Source: Pandoraea pneumonica (lineage in GTDB: Bacteria; Pseudomonadota; Gammaproteobacteria; Burkholderiales; Burkholderiaceae). Taken from it: a stretch of 64,000 nucleotides of DNA. Positions 33,942 to 42,936 of the stretch are shown here, one piece after another (within the stretch, counting starts at the first letter, position 1; every line of letters starts with the position of its first letter). The stretch covers positions 558,001 through 622,000 of the forward strand of contig NZ_CABPSK010000004.1 of the NCBI RefSeq assembly GCF_902459645.1. Reading direction: 5' to 3'. The notes under the pieces are model-generated. The model was not told the DNA's origin. It did not search any database and was given only the letters and a program-made list of their open reading frames with translations. Made by a program: the position numbers and the translations under genes.

Positions 33942-36284
33942 ATGAAACTGAGTAGCAGCATGCTTCGAAGAAGCGTCGATCCGATGGTAGATGAGCTGAG
34001 CCCACCGGTCGTTCGAGCCGCAAGCGCGCCATCAAAACGATTCGGCAACATGCCGGAGGTCGACCCCGCCGCATTGGCACCCCGACCCGACGACTTTCCC
34101 CCCGATGCCTTTCCCTACAACCTGGTCCTCGAGAGCTGGAGAGACGACCCGCTGGATTTTCACGTCCCGTTGTTGCCGGAGATGATCGCCGGATGGTTTT
34201 ACAAAGTGTCCCTCGATGGCGATATGCGCCCCGAACAGTTGGTGATAACGCCAGAGGATAAGGCCGCGGGCTTCTTTACCATCACGTTGCCAGCTGAGGA
34301 CCGCCCCGTCTCGAACACATACAACCTTCAATACGTATGCCGGAGCCAATTCGACGAAAACTGGAACGACATCACGCCCCCGTATTTCTTCACGATCGAT
34401 TACCTCGTGCCCGGCCGGCCCTTCCCCGGCGAAGCCGAACTTCCCGAGGGGGTGTCTGAAGAGGGACTGACGTCGGGCCGACTTGAGGAGCTGGGCGACG
34501 TACTGCCTTGCGAGATACCGGGTTATCAGGACCGCATTCAAGGCGACACCCTCGTCGGTGTGCTGACGAACGTGGGAAGTGGCGAAACGTTGGAACTGGA
34601 GCCCTACACCATCCCATACGGACAGACGGACGATCCGCTGTTCCTCAACGTCTCGAGAGAGCAGCTCCTCGCGCTCGGCGACGGCCTCATCTGGATGCAG
34701 TATCGAATCACCGACTTGGCAGGCAACGTGTCGGTGTTGTCGGCACCAGTAGACTTCGAGCTGTTCCTCACCGGCGGCATCGATAATCTCGAACCACCGC
34801 TGGTGCCCTTGCATGAAGACGACAGCCTCATCGATGAGGCCGACGCGCGCACGCCCGTCGACGTGCATATCCCGGGGCATCCCGACATCCTATTTGCTGA
34901 CACCGTGGTCGTCCTTTGGGGCAGCCGCCAACAGCCGCCCGTCGTATTCGACGGCCCGGACAGCGACATCGACGTGATTCTCGAGATCCCCGTGCCGTAT
35001 GGCGATGTCCTTGGGGAATGGGCCGACGCCGATCAGGACGAAGACGGCAATGCGACGATCACCGTCAACTATGTCGTCTACCGCGCAGGACGTGAAGTCG
35101 GCAGACCGCGCGATGGCACACCGGTCAGAGTGAATCTGTCGCAGGCCGGCGGCGAAGATCCCGATCCGGATACGCCGGAAAACGAAGCGCTCGGGCGGCC
35201 GATCGTACGCCATTCCCAATGGGAGACGGGCGAGCAAGAGAATTTCATTCCCAATGCTTCGCTTGAGGAAGATCACACGTTCATCATTCCGTGGTTCAAA
35301 CGTGACGCCGACGGTGGCATCACCACCGAAACGGCGTTCAAACTCGGCGACATCCTTGTCTTGAGATATGGCGAGCAAGTGATCGACCCGACCCGCTCGA
35401 TCAACGGTCAGGACATGGCCAACCAGATCGATATCGAAGTGCCCCTGCCGTGGGAGGCCGTCGCCGCCGAAGGCAGCGGGACGCACGAAATTCAATACGT
35501 GGTCACCCGAGTCATCGACGCCGATACGACAAACATCAGCTATTCGCCGCTGGATACGGTCATCGCTGACGATGCGGGCGACTTGCCGGGCGGCGGCGAC
35601 CCGCTCGGCAAGGCCTCCTTCGAGCACATGTACGTCGTCTGGGGCAACGTCGGTCGCAACGGCTTTGAGCGCATCATCGTGCCCCCTTACGCCAACATGC
35701 AAGTGGGCGACATTGTGCGTGTACACGTCACCGCCAACTACTACGATCCGGACGATGCCGAACTCCTCGACCCAGTCCCGGCGGCCGAGTGGGGCGGACC
35801 GTTGAATGTCAACCCTCACCCCGTGTACAACTACGAAATGCATCTCATCGCGGACGATATCGATAACGAACTGTCGTTCTACTGGCCGAAGGAATTGATC
35901 ATGTGGGTGTGGCCATACGGACAATCACGCATTGAATACACGGTGGCACGCGCGGGAGGCACGCCGGTGGTGACGGCTCCCCTTGGAAACGATCATCTGA
36001 CCGACACCACGGGCAACGGGCCGCCTGACGGCGATCGCTCGCCGAGCCGCGGCCTCGCGCTCACCGACATCATGCAGATCAAGTCGGCGAGCGAGCGCCA
36101 GAAAGCGCTCAACGAATGGGGGCGGTATCACCGCACGACACGCGCACAACGGCGAGCGCGTCGAGCGAAACGCGCTACCCCTTTGCGCGTGATGTCCGGC
36201 GACCTTAAAGCCGAGAGTCTGATCGCCAAGAAGCTCGCCCAGATCGCCGCGCGGCCCGTCCCGGAGGCAACGTCAAAGGAGTAA
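33942..36284 (+). CDS. Large acidic repeat protein 3 with basic C-terminal tail
   Basis: A 780-residue protein starting MKLSSSMLRRSVDP after GGAGGTGG; the frame upstream is the lux-box region. I do not recognise a named family. It holds several ~130-150-residue beta-rich units distantly like those in the two neighbours (phrases such as DTVVVLWGS, ITVNYVVYRAGREVG, GDIVRVHVTANYY, RIEYTVARAGG). Most is very acidic; residues ~700-780 instead are strongly basic (RRARRAKR). There is no signal peptide, BIG2 domain or Cys-rich end. It is transcribed divergently from repeat protein 2 with its own lux box, so it is probably a functional partner. Confidence 0.8.
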   Translation: MKLSSSMLRRSVDPMVDELSPPVVRAASAPSKRFGNMPEVDPAALAPRPDDFPPDAFPYNLVLESWRDDPLDFHVPLLPEMIAGWFYKVSLDGDMRPEQLVITPEDKAAGFFTITLPAEDRPVSNTYNLQYVCRSQFDENWNDITPPYFFTIDYLVPGRPFPGEAELPEGVSEEGLTSGRLEELGDVLPCEIPGYQDRIQGDTLVGVLTNVGSGETLELEPYTIPYGQTDDPLFLNVSREQLLALGDGLIWMQYRITDLAGNVSVLSAPVDFELFLTGGIDNLEPPLVPLHEDDSLIDEADARTPVDVHIPGHPDILFADTVVVLWGSRQQPPVVFDGPDSDIDVILEIPVPYGDVLGEWADADQDEDGNATITVNYVVYRAGREVGRPRDGTPVRVNLSQAGGEDPDPDTPENEALGRPIVRHSQWETGEQENFIPNASLEEDHTFIIPWFKRDADGGITTETAFKLGDILVLRYGEQVIDPTRSINGQDMANQIDIEVPLPWEAVAAEGSGTHEIQYVVTRVIDADTTNISYSPLDTVIADDAGDLPGGGDPLGKASFEHMYVVWGNVGRNGFERIIVPPYANMQVGDIVRVHVTANYYDPDDAELLDPVPAAEWGGPLNVNPHPVYNYEMHLIADDIDNELSFYWPKELIMWVWPYGQSRIEYTVARAGGTPVVTAPLGNDHLTDTTGNGPPDGDRSPSRGLALTDIMQIKSASERQKALNEWGRYHRTTRAQRRARRAKRATPLRVMSGDLKAESLIAKKLAQIAARPVPEATSKE

Positions 36285-36301
36285 CATCGAGCAACACCGT
36301 A

Positions 36302-36341
36302 CGCACGGGTCCGGCAACGCAGGTATCGCCGGTCCCGTGCG
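36302..36341 (+). terminator. Hairpin after repeat protein 3
   Basis: 14-base arms (CGCACGGGTCCGGC and its near-complement) pair with one mismatch around a 12-base loop, 18 bp past the stop. Weak T content follows. A second shorter hairpin (CGCCAAG/CTTGGCG, 36364-36388) then CTTTCC lies just before the next gene. Confidence 0.6.
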
Positions 36342-36395
36342 ACGCATTCTCGATTTCCCACTACGCCAAGGCGCGATGCGTCTTGGCGCTTTCCT

Positions 36396-37355
36396 ATGGT
36401 CAAGTTTCTTATCGGTGACGTCGTAGGCTTCGACACCGACACCTTCATGCTGGTCGCGCGCGACGATGCGTCGCTCAGCGTGCCGTTGGGCGCGACCGCT
36501 GGCCGCTGTCTACAGGTGCTGCTCAACGCCGACGGCGAAATCGTGACCAAGCGCTCGCTGCTTGCACAGGGCTGGGAACAATACGGCGCGGTGGTGACGG
36601 AGAACAACCTCAGCCAGTCGATCATGCGTATCCGAAAGGGCTTGCAAGAGCTCGGCGCAGACCCGGCATCGCTCATCACACTGCCCCGCATCGGCTATCG
36701 ATTGATCGGTGTGACACGTGTCACACCGTTCGTCGACGCCATCACTGGCGCCCCCTCATCTACCGAAAATCGACAAAATCCGGCCACATTCGAAAGGGAA
36801 AATACCCAAAATGAATCCCCGCCGAGAGAAATTTCTACGCCGGACGTCGACTCGATTAGCGCAGCGGCGAGTGACGACAACACCGACAACCCCGACAACC
36901 CGAATGGCAGCGAAGCGCCCGTCGTACCGGCAGCGCAAGACGTTGCCGTCACGCCGCCCGAACGCACCGGCGGGCTCCGGCTCGGCTTTGCTACGGGCAT
37001 CTGGTTGGGTGTGGCGGCACTGAGCGCCGCCCTCGCGGGCTGGGTGTTGCCTGACTTACGCGGCGACTTGCGCACGAGTGCGCCCGAAGCGCGATGGGTC
37101 GCCATCGACCCCGCCGCCGACAATCGTGTGTTTGTCTCGCCAAGCTTTCAGCAGAACACCGCCTTCGTTCAAGGACGTCTTGCGCGGCTTGCGGCCACGC
37201 CGCCAACCTCCATCGCCGATGCCAGCGAGCGCTACGTCTATATCAATGGCGCGGGAAGCCTCAACGTTTCGAGCTACTTCCTTTGCAGCGAGCCCATCGG
37301 CCGGGCAACCGCCGACTGCCTGTCCTATTTGTTGATCGACCACGCCAAGCCATGA
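36396..37355 (+). CDS. ToxR/CadC-like membrane-bound winged-helix regulator
   Basis: A 319-residue protein. Residues about 5-105 form an OmpR-type winged helix (LLNADGEIVTKRSLLAQGWE, VVTENNLSQSIMRIRKGLQE, ITLPRIGYRLI). A long Asn/Asp/Pro-rich linker (115-195) leads to one membrane segment (FATGIWLGVAALSAALAGWV, about 205-225) and a ~90-residue periplasmic domain with two Cys, as in ToxR-family one-component sensors. Its stop overlaps the start of a FidL/ToxS-like gene by ATGA. Given the neighbours it may drive the autotransporter at 38013, as MarT drives MisL in Salmonella; that is inference. Confidence 0.82.
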   Translation: MVKFLIGDVVGFDTDTFMLVARDDASLSVPLGATAGRCLQVLLNADGEIVTKRSLLAQGWEQYGAVVTENNLSQSIMRIRKGLQELGADPASLITLPRIGYRLIGVTRVTPFVDAITGAPSSTENRQNPATFERENTQNESPPREISTPDVDSISAAASDDNTDNPDNPNGSEAPVVPAAQDVAVTPPERTGGLRLGFATGIWLGVAALSAALAGWVLPDLRGDLRTSAPEARWVAIDPAADNRVFVSPSFQQNTAFVQGRLARLAATPPTSIADASERYVYINGAGSLNVSSYFLCSEPIGRATADCLSYLLIDHAKP

Positions 37356-37900
37356 ACCGTATCCCTTCACCGTCCTCTGTGTCGTCACTCAGGCGAGCGC
37401 GCGTGGGTATGCGAGGGCTTTGCCTAGGTGTCGCCGCTGCCGTCGTGTTGCCGTGGGTCGCCGCGTGGTGGCTCGTGCCCGACAAGCGCATCGACTGGGA
37501 CTGCCACGCGCACATCGAATTCGACACCCGCACGTCAGCCGGCGAACACGTGCAGGTGTTCGGCTTGATGGAATCGCAATACCACAAGGACGGCAGCGGC
37601 AACGCCCGTTTTTCGGGGCGTGTACAACAAGACGGGAAGTCCACCGTCGTGCATCGCGCGAGCGAATTCAAATACGCCGCGCTCGATCGCTGGGTGCGTG
37701 TGAACACGGTGCACACGAGCCGCTTGCGAGACGACAACTCCCCCGACGATCTCGTCTATCGATTCGTCTATCCGGGCTTTCAACCCGATCACACCGATTA
37801 CTTCGAAGTGATGCGCGTGGGCGATGGCGCCAGCGTTGGCTTTAACGGTCAGCCTCGTGCGTATTGCGCACCTGTAGCACCGCACGCAGTGTCCAGCTAA
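37352..37900 (+). CDS. FidL/ToxS-like inner-membrane protein
   Basis: A 182-residue protein with a short cytoplasmic basic N-terminus, one membrane segment (LCLGVAAAVVLPWVAAWWLV) and a ~140-residue periplasmic domain starting DWDCHAHIEFDTR with a second Cys near the end (RAYCAPV). Size, topology and coupling to a ToxR-like regulator match FidL of Salmonella and ToxS of Vibrio, which assist or stabilise the regulator's periplasmic domain. Sequence resemblance is modest, so the family call rests partly on context. Translation is coupled to the regulator through ATGA at 37352-37355. Confidence 0.68.
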   Translation: MNRIPSPSSVSSLRRARVGMRGLCLGVAAAVVLPWVAAWWLVPDKRIDWDCHAHIEFDTRTSAGEHVQVFGLMESQYHKDGSGNARFSGRVQQDGKSTVVHRASEFKYAALDRWVRVNTVHTSRLRDDNSPDDLVYRFVYPGFQPDHTDYFEVMRVGDGASVGFNGQPRAYCAPVAPHAVSS

Positions 37901-37926
37901 ACGGACGATAAGGACTGCGCCAAACG

Positions 37927-37957
37927 AAAAAAACCCGGTGACCGTTAGGCCACCGGG
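37927..37957 (-). terminator. Rho-independent terminator of autotransporter 1
   Basis: On the minus strand CCCGGTGGCC..GGTCACCGGG is followed by TTTTTTT, 56 bp after the autotransporter stop. Confidence 0.9.
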
Positions 37958-38012
37958 CAAGCCCCAGCTCAAAAAGTCGGGGCGCTTCGTTCTTCGTTAA
38001 GATTCACACGCC

Positions 38013-40331
38013 TCAGAATTGATAGCGCGCGCCGACGTTCACACCCCACGGCTTATCGACGCGAGTGCCTACCGAATAGCTGCCGTCGACATAAACCTGC
38101 AAGCGCTTGGCCATCTGTGCCGCCACACCCGCGCCCACTTCGAATCGCGTGCCGGAGATATCGTTCTTCATCTCGATGCCGTTGACCGTGACCGAGTTGC
38201 TGCCGATGAACTCGTGCGCCACAGCCAGCTTGGCATACGGACGGAACGTGCCCTTCGTGGTTTCGAACGTTTTACCCACGTTCACGCCCAACGTACCGAG
38301 CACCGAACGCGTCGCCGTCGTCTCGGCATGCATGCCGTTATCCAGCGTGAAGTCGCTGCCGCCCGCCCACATACCGGCCACTTGTGCAAACGGTTCGACG
38401 AACCATTGGTTAGGCAGTGCAAACATGCGGCCAACTTCCACCGAAGCGCCGAAACCGTGGCTCGCGAAGTCACCCTTGCTGGGCGTGCCGTCGCTCATGC
38501 GCACATTGATTTCCGACGTATAGCGGTTGTACTTCGCCACCGTGTCGACGTAGAAGCCGTTGTTGCCTAGCCAAGTGGCGTAAAGACCTGCCGTGTGGCT
38601 GTCGATGGAGCCGCGCGAACCGGTATCGAAACGCAGTTGGTTCGAGCTGACACCGGCCATACCACCGACGAGCCAATGCCCGTTGGCGTTACGGCTCACG
38701 ACGCCGTCGGCACCTGCCAACACGCCCCACTGGTCCTGCGAATAACCGGTACCCACGGTCGGACGGGCATTGATGCGCGAGCCATACGTACGCGCCCATG
38801 CACCACCAGTGTCGCCATCGGCAAAGCGCAGTTCGCCCATGCGGGTACGCAGCGCCGTCTGCTCGCCGAGCCAGACGGTCGGCAAGGCACTGTGCACGCC
38901 AATCACGGCTTCGGTGCCCGGCGACACTTCACCGGTACGCTCCAGATACCACGACTGCTCGCCACCGGCTTCGCCCGACGACTTCAACACGTACGTGTAG
39001 ACACCCGCGTCGACCTTGTCACCAACCAGCGAGAATGCCGCATCGTCGCCCGCCTGACTGACCAGTTCATGCGTCTCGACACCGCCTTCGCGGCCAGTGT
39101 TCTGAACGGCCAACTGATAGTTACCGGTGGCATCGCGATCGCTCACGTTGAGCTTGTCGCCCTCGCCGGTCACGAGATCGGCGTGCATGGCGAACGTGCC
39201 TTCGCCCGAGAGCTTGGCAACGTCCAGCGTGTGCCACGTCCCTTGCGATGCGGTGCCGTGAATATCGACGATACCGCCAGCCATCGTGAGGTCGCCGATG
39301 GCGCTGTCTTCCACCAGACGCCACGTGCCCTGATCGCTCAGCGTGAGCTTGTCGGCACCGATGATCCGCCCGGTGAGCGAACCGCCGTTGGTGATTGTCA
39401 CGTCGCTATCGACGCGATCGTGAAAATCGAAGTCGCCTTCGAGCTGGCTGTTATCGACAACGACGTTCAGCGTGATCGGGTCATCGCCTTGCGAGTTGTG
39501 ACCAGCCGAAATCAGCTTGCCGTCTGCGCCGAACAACGTCGAGCCGTTCGCAATCACGATATCGGCGACAAGCGACGTCCCATAAGACTCTTCGTGATCG
39601 ACACGAATTGCCGCGTCTCGCTCGCCCTCGACCCGCGTGTTGGACAGGTACAACTGGTTGACCGTCTCGTCCAGGTGCCTGTAACTGAACATGCCGATAC
39701 CGACCCCGCCGCCCAGCACCGACGAGTTGTGCAAGCGCGCCGTCGAGTGCAGTTGTTGGATGCCATAGTTGTATATCGAGTCGGGATCGTACTGCGCAAC
39801 GATCGTCGAACCTTGGACGGAAAGCTCACTGCCGTGCGAAACCAAGATGGCGCGCTGCACCCCTTTAATGGTGCTGTCGACGATGTGCATCTGCGCCCCT
39901 TCGCCCTCCGGCCGCCCCCCCACCTCGCCACCCACTTTGATGGCGTAGGAGTTTGAGGACTCCAGGTATGAGTTTCGCAACGAGACCTGATTCTTCTCGC
40001 CAACGAACAGCACGCCGTAGCCGTCGGGTGTCGAGTCTCGGTTCCCAATCATCGTCAGGCCGTTGAGATCGGCCCATGCATTGGAACCCGCGCGCAGGTA
40101 GATGTATGCCGGTGACGCATTGGAGGCGCCAGTAATCGTGAGCGACGATCCTTGACCCAGCGTCCAGCCTTCAACGACGTCGGGATGCTCAGGGCCGTCG
40201 ATATAGATGTGTTCGTTAATAATTTCTCGGGCGTTAGCCCACGGTGCCATCCCCCCGACCAGCAGGGCAACGGCCGCGCAAATGGCTCGCGTCCGTTTCG
40301 GAGAAAGAACATGTTGCGGCAAAGTTCGCAT
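38013..40331 (-). CDS. Autotransporter 1 (type Va, pertactin-like passenger)
   Basis: A 772-residue type Va secretion protein. A signal peptide spans about residues 1-34 (ICAAVALLVGGMAPWANA). The passenger is a pertactin-like beta-helix with short repeats of the form xLxLSxxGxWxLxxDS and MxGGxVDIxG (around 330-370), then the autochaperone-like end. From about residue 500 a ~270-residue beta-barrel begins (WARTYGSRINARPTVGTGYS) and ends with the aromatic terminal ...GVNVGARYQF. ATG at 40331 fits the signal peptide; the longer frame does not. It is likely an adhesin or surface protein. Four 10-bp repeats lie upstream; no lux box. Confidence 0.88.
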   Translation of the reverse strand: MRTLPQHVLSPKRTRAICAAVALLVGGMAPWANAREIINEHIYIDGPEHPDVVEGWTLGQGSSLTITGASNASPAYIYLRAGSNAWADLNGLTMIGNRDSTPDGYGVLFVGEKNQVSLRNSYLESSNSYAIKVGGEVGGRPEGEGAQMHIVDSTIKGVQRAILVSHGSELSVQGSTIVAQYDPDSIYNYGIQQLHSTARLHNSSVLGGGVGIGMFSYRHLDETVNQLYLSNTRVEGERDAAIRVDHEESYGTSLVADIVIANGSTLFGADGKLISAGHNSQGDDPITLNVVVDNSQLEGDFDFHDRVDSDVTITNGGSLTGRIIGADKLTLSDQGTWRLVEDSAIGDLTMAGGIVDIHGTASQGTWHTLDVAKLSGEGTFAMHADLVTGEGDKLNVSDRDATGNYQLAVQNTGREGGVETHELVSQAGDDAAFSLVGDKVDAGVYTYVLKSSGEAGGEQSWYLERTGEVSPGTEAVIGVHSALPTVWLGEQTALRTRMGELRFADGDTGGAWARTYGSRINARPTVGTGYSQDQWGVLAGADGVVSRNANGHWLVGGMAGVSSNQLRFDTGSRGSIDSHTAGLYATWLGNNGFYVDTVAKYNRYTSEINVRMSDGTPSKGDFASHGFGASVEVGRMFALPNQWFVEPFAQVAGMWAGGSDFTLDNGMHAETTATRSVLGTLGVNVGKTFETTKGTFRPYAKLAVAHEFIGSNSVTVNGIEMKNDISGTRFEVGAGVAAQMAKRLQVYVDGSYSVGTRVDKPWGVNVGARYQF

Positions 40332-40403
40332 TTCGGTGGCTTTCCATAAATTTGAAAACGACCGAAGCGTATGACGCAAACCTCACGATTTCTCCAAACA
40401 ATC

Positions 40404-40443
40404 ACTGAAAAACACTAATATTCACTGAAATTCATCGAAATTC
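40404..40443 (-). promoter_or_regulatory. Four 10-bp tandem repeats in the autotransporter 1 promoter
   Basis: Plus-strand units CACTGAAAAA, CACTAATATT, CACTGAAATT and CATCGAAATT follow each other without gaps, 73 bp upstream of the start. A ten-bp period places all on one DNA face, as in binding arrays of OmpR/ToxR winged-helix proteins (ToxR consensus TNAAA-N5-TNAAA). Confidence 0.7.
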
Positions 40444-40475
40444 CCCTAATCTAACGCCAAACATCCTGACGACCA

Positions 40476-42719
40476 TCAGAATGTATATCGCACCCCGAGC
40501 TGCACGCCCCACGGTTGATTCACGTGGTGCCCGACGCTCGACTCCACTTCCGAATAGAGCTGAAGGTTCTTGCGCAACTGGCCCGTCACCCCCGCCCCGA
40601 ACTCGAATCGGGTGCCAGATAAGTCGTTGTTGAAGCTCACGCCGTTGACGTTCACCTGATTGCTGTTGATGAATTCCTGCACGATGGCGAGCTTCAGGTA
40701 CGGCTGAATGCTGCCGCCATTCGACAGCGCGACGGTCTTGCCGAAGGCCGCGCCGATCCGGGCCTGTACCGACCCGGTGCGCGAGGTATTCGACTCCATG
40801 CCGTTGGAGAGCGTAAAGTCGTCGCCGCCGACACGCAGCAGGGCAAGCTGCACATACGGTTCGACGAACCAGGCGTTACCGAACGTCAGGTGGCGACCGA
40901 ATTCCAGCGTCATCCCTACGCTGTTCTCGCCAAAGCTCCCGAGCGCCCCCGTGCCGTCGCTCATCACAACGTTGGCATCGTTGGAATAGTGATTGAAGCG
41001 CACGACACCGTCGAAGTAATAGCCGGTCGTCCCAAGCCAAGTGGTGTAGAGGCCGCCGGTGTAGCTATTCACGCCGCCGGTCGATCCGCCGTCGAAGCTC
41101 AGCTTGCTGTGGCTCGTGCCCAGCAGCACCCCGGCGAGCCACGTTCCGCCCCACGCCTTGCCCACCACCATATCGGCCCCGCCGATCACGCCGTACTGCG
41201 TTTGCCGGTAATCGACGCCTGCACTTGGTGTGGCGTGAAACTGCTTGCCGAAGGTGCGAACCCAAACCCCGCTATTGCTCTGGTCCGCCAAACGAATGTC
41301 CCCGAGGCGGCTGCGAAGCACGGCCTGCTCGCCGTACCAGACCGTCGGCGCCACGCCCGAGATGCCGATCACGGTCTTGGTGCCCGGCGAGAGGTCGTCC
41401 TCAGGGTCTTGCGGATCTGTCGCCAACACCCAGTTCGTACCGTCCTGACGCAGGTCGTAGCTGTACACGCCCGCATCGACCTTCCCGCCCACCAGCGAGA
41501 ACGCCGCGCCACCGCCGCCGGTGGTCACCACCGTGAGCGGCGTCAAATTGCTCGGCTGCGCGCCGGAATTGCGCACATGTAGCTGATAGCTTCCTGTCGC
41601 GTTGCCGGTGACCGCAAGCAAGTCGCCGGAATGCGTGGCAATGTTCGTGTCCATCAGGAACGTGCCATTGCCGGAGAGCGTGCCCACTGTCAGTGTGTGG
41701 AAATTGTTGGTGCCTAGCGCCGTGCCCGAGATGTCGATGCTGCCGCCGTTCATGGTGACCGTTGGCACGGTGTTGTTTGCCGTGAGCAACCATTTCGCGT
41801 TCGAGTTCACGGCCAGCGACGTGAGGTTCACGAGTGACCCCGTCAGTGAAGCGTTGTTTTGCAACGTCAGATTGACCGTGGCTGTGCCGTCGCCCGTCAC
41901 GTTGCCCGTCAACTGGGAGTTGTCGACGGTGACATTGGACGTGATCGCGCCGATCGCGTTGACGACGTTGCCATCGCCCCCCGAGACTTTGCTGCCGTTC
42001 TCGATCGTCACCGTAGCGGTGCGGGCGCCGGTGACGCCAGGCTGCGGTTGAATCAGAATCCCCGACCCCGTCGTGCCGGTGACTGTCGCCCCGTTGATCG
42101 TGGTGGTGGACGAAGTGCCCCCAACCGCTGTCGCCACCCAAATACCGTTCACGCCGGTGACCGTGCCGCCGTTCACCGTCACCGTCGAATCGAAATTGAC
42201 GATCCCCGCGTTGAACCCGCCGACATTACCGGTGCCGGACGACACCGTGCTGTTATTGAACGTGAGCGTCCCTTTCGTGCCGACCTGTGCACCGAACGCG
42301 CTACCGGTGATCGTGCTGTTAGTGACGGTCGCCGATGGCGCAATCGTCGACCCACCTGCCGACCCAAGCGACAGCCCAGAACCGCCCGCGCTGCCCACTG
42401 TGGAATTGGTGATGGTGCCCGTCGTGTTGAGGAGCTGGACGCCGGGGTTGAGCCCCGTCGACTGCACTGTGGCCCCGTTGACGGCCAGAATCCCGCCCGT
42501 CCCCACGGTAATCAGGTTGGTGGCTGCGCCGGGTTCTACGGTCAACGACCCGCCGTTCATCACCTGCCACGTTTCAGTCGGGTCGCCTGGTGCGGCTACC
42601 GTTTGTGTCGTCCCGTCGACGACTCCCGCGTGGGCTTGGGCCGCCATGCAGGTCATGAGGACCCCGATGGCATGAGCAATACGATGACGCGATGGCGCCT
42701 TAGGTTTTGACGTTCTCAT
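40476..42719 (-). CDS. Autotransporter 2 (type Va), quorum-sensing regulated
   Basis: A 747-residue autotransporter. Signal peptide about residues 1-31 (AHAIGVLMTCMAAQAHA), Ser/Thr/Gly/Asn-rich beta-helical passenger with many short strands (GGTVTGVNGIWVA, NGATVTGTTGSGILI) and a C-terminal barrel starting near WVRTFGKQFHATPSAGVDY and ending ...GVQLGVRYTF. AAGGGGGC precedes the ATG at 42719; the longer upstream frame is in the leader. The barrel is closely related to that of autotransporter 1; the passenger differs. A lux box lies 218 bp upstream and a long inverted repeat lies in the leader. Confidence 0.9.
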   Translation of the reverse strand: MRTSKPKAPSRHRIAHAIGVLMTCMAAQAHAGVVDGTTQTVAAPGDPTETWQVMNGGSLTVEPGAATNLITVGTGGILAVNGATVQSTGLNPGVQLLNTTGTITNSTVGSAGGSGLSLGSAGGSTIAPSATVTNSTITGSAFGAQVGTKGTLTFNNSTVSSGTGNVGGFNAGIVNFDSTVTVNGGTVTGVNGIWVATAVGGTSSTTTINGATVTGTTGSGILIQPQPGVTGARTATVTIENGSKVSGGDGNVVNAIGAITSNVTVDNSQLTGNVTGDGTATVNLTLQNNASLTGSLVNLTSLAVNSNAKWLLTANNTVPTVTMNGGSIDISGTALGTNNFHTLTVGTLSGNGTFLMDTNIATHSGDLLAVTGNATGSYQLHVRNSGAQPSNLTPLTVVTTGGGGAAFSLVGGKVDAGVYSYDLRQDGTNWVLATDPQDPEDDLSPGTKTVIGISGVAPTVWYGEQAVLRSRLGDIRLADQSNSGVWVRTFGKQFHATPSAGVDYRQTQYGVIGGADMVVGKAWGGTWLAGVLLGTSHSKLSFDGGSTGGVNSYTGGLYTTWLGTTGYYFDGVVRFNHYSNDANVVMSDGTGALGSFGENSVGMTLEFGRHLTFGNAWFVEPYVQLALLRVGGDDFTLSNGMESNTSRTGSVQARIGAAFGKTVALSNGGSIQPYLKLAIVQEFINSNQVNVNGVSFNNDLSGTRFEFGAGVTGQLRKNLQLYSEVESSVGHHVNQPWGVQLGVRYTF

Positions 42720-42842
42720 GGGTGCCCCCTTATGCAGGAAAGACAAACCGACCGATACGACAAGGCCGGCGGCGTAGCGTGATGCCACGTCGGCCGGTAC
42801 AAAACCCTCGGCACAGGACAATGCGGCCTGGATGCAAATCAA

Positions 42843-42886
42843 CCGATTGGCTAACGCATCGTCTGAAACGCTGCGTTAGCTATCGG
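42843..42886 (-). repeat. Long inverted repeat in the autotransporter 2 leader
   Basis: Perfect 9-bp arms GCTAACGCA/TGCGTTAGC around 13 bases, extended outside by CCGAT/ATCGG. It lies between the lux box and the start codon, so it could be an mRNA structure or a second operator. Confidence 0.7.
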
Positions 42887-42936
42887 ATTCGCGGCCCGTA
42901 TGTTGGAAAACTAAGCTTGGGAGTCGAAATTTTCAC

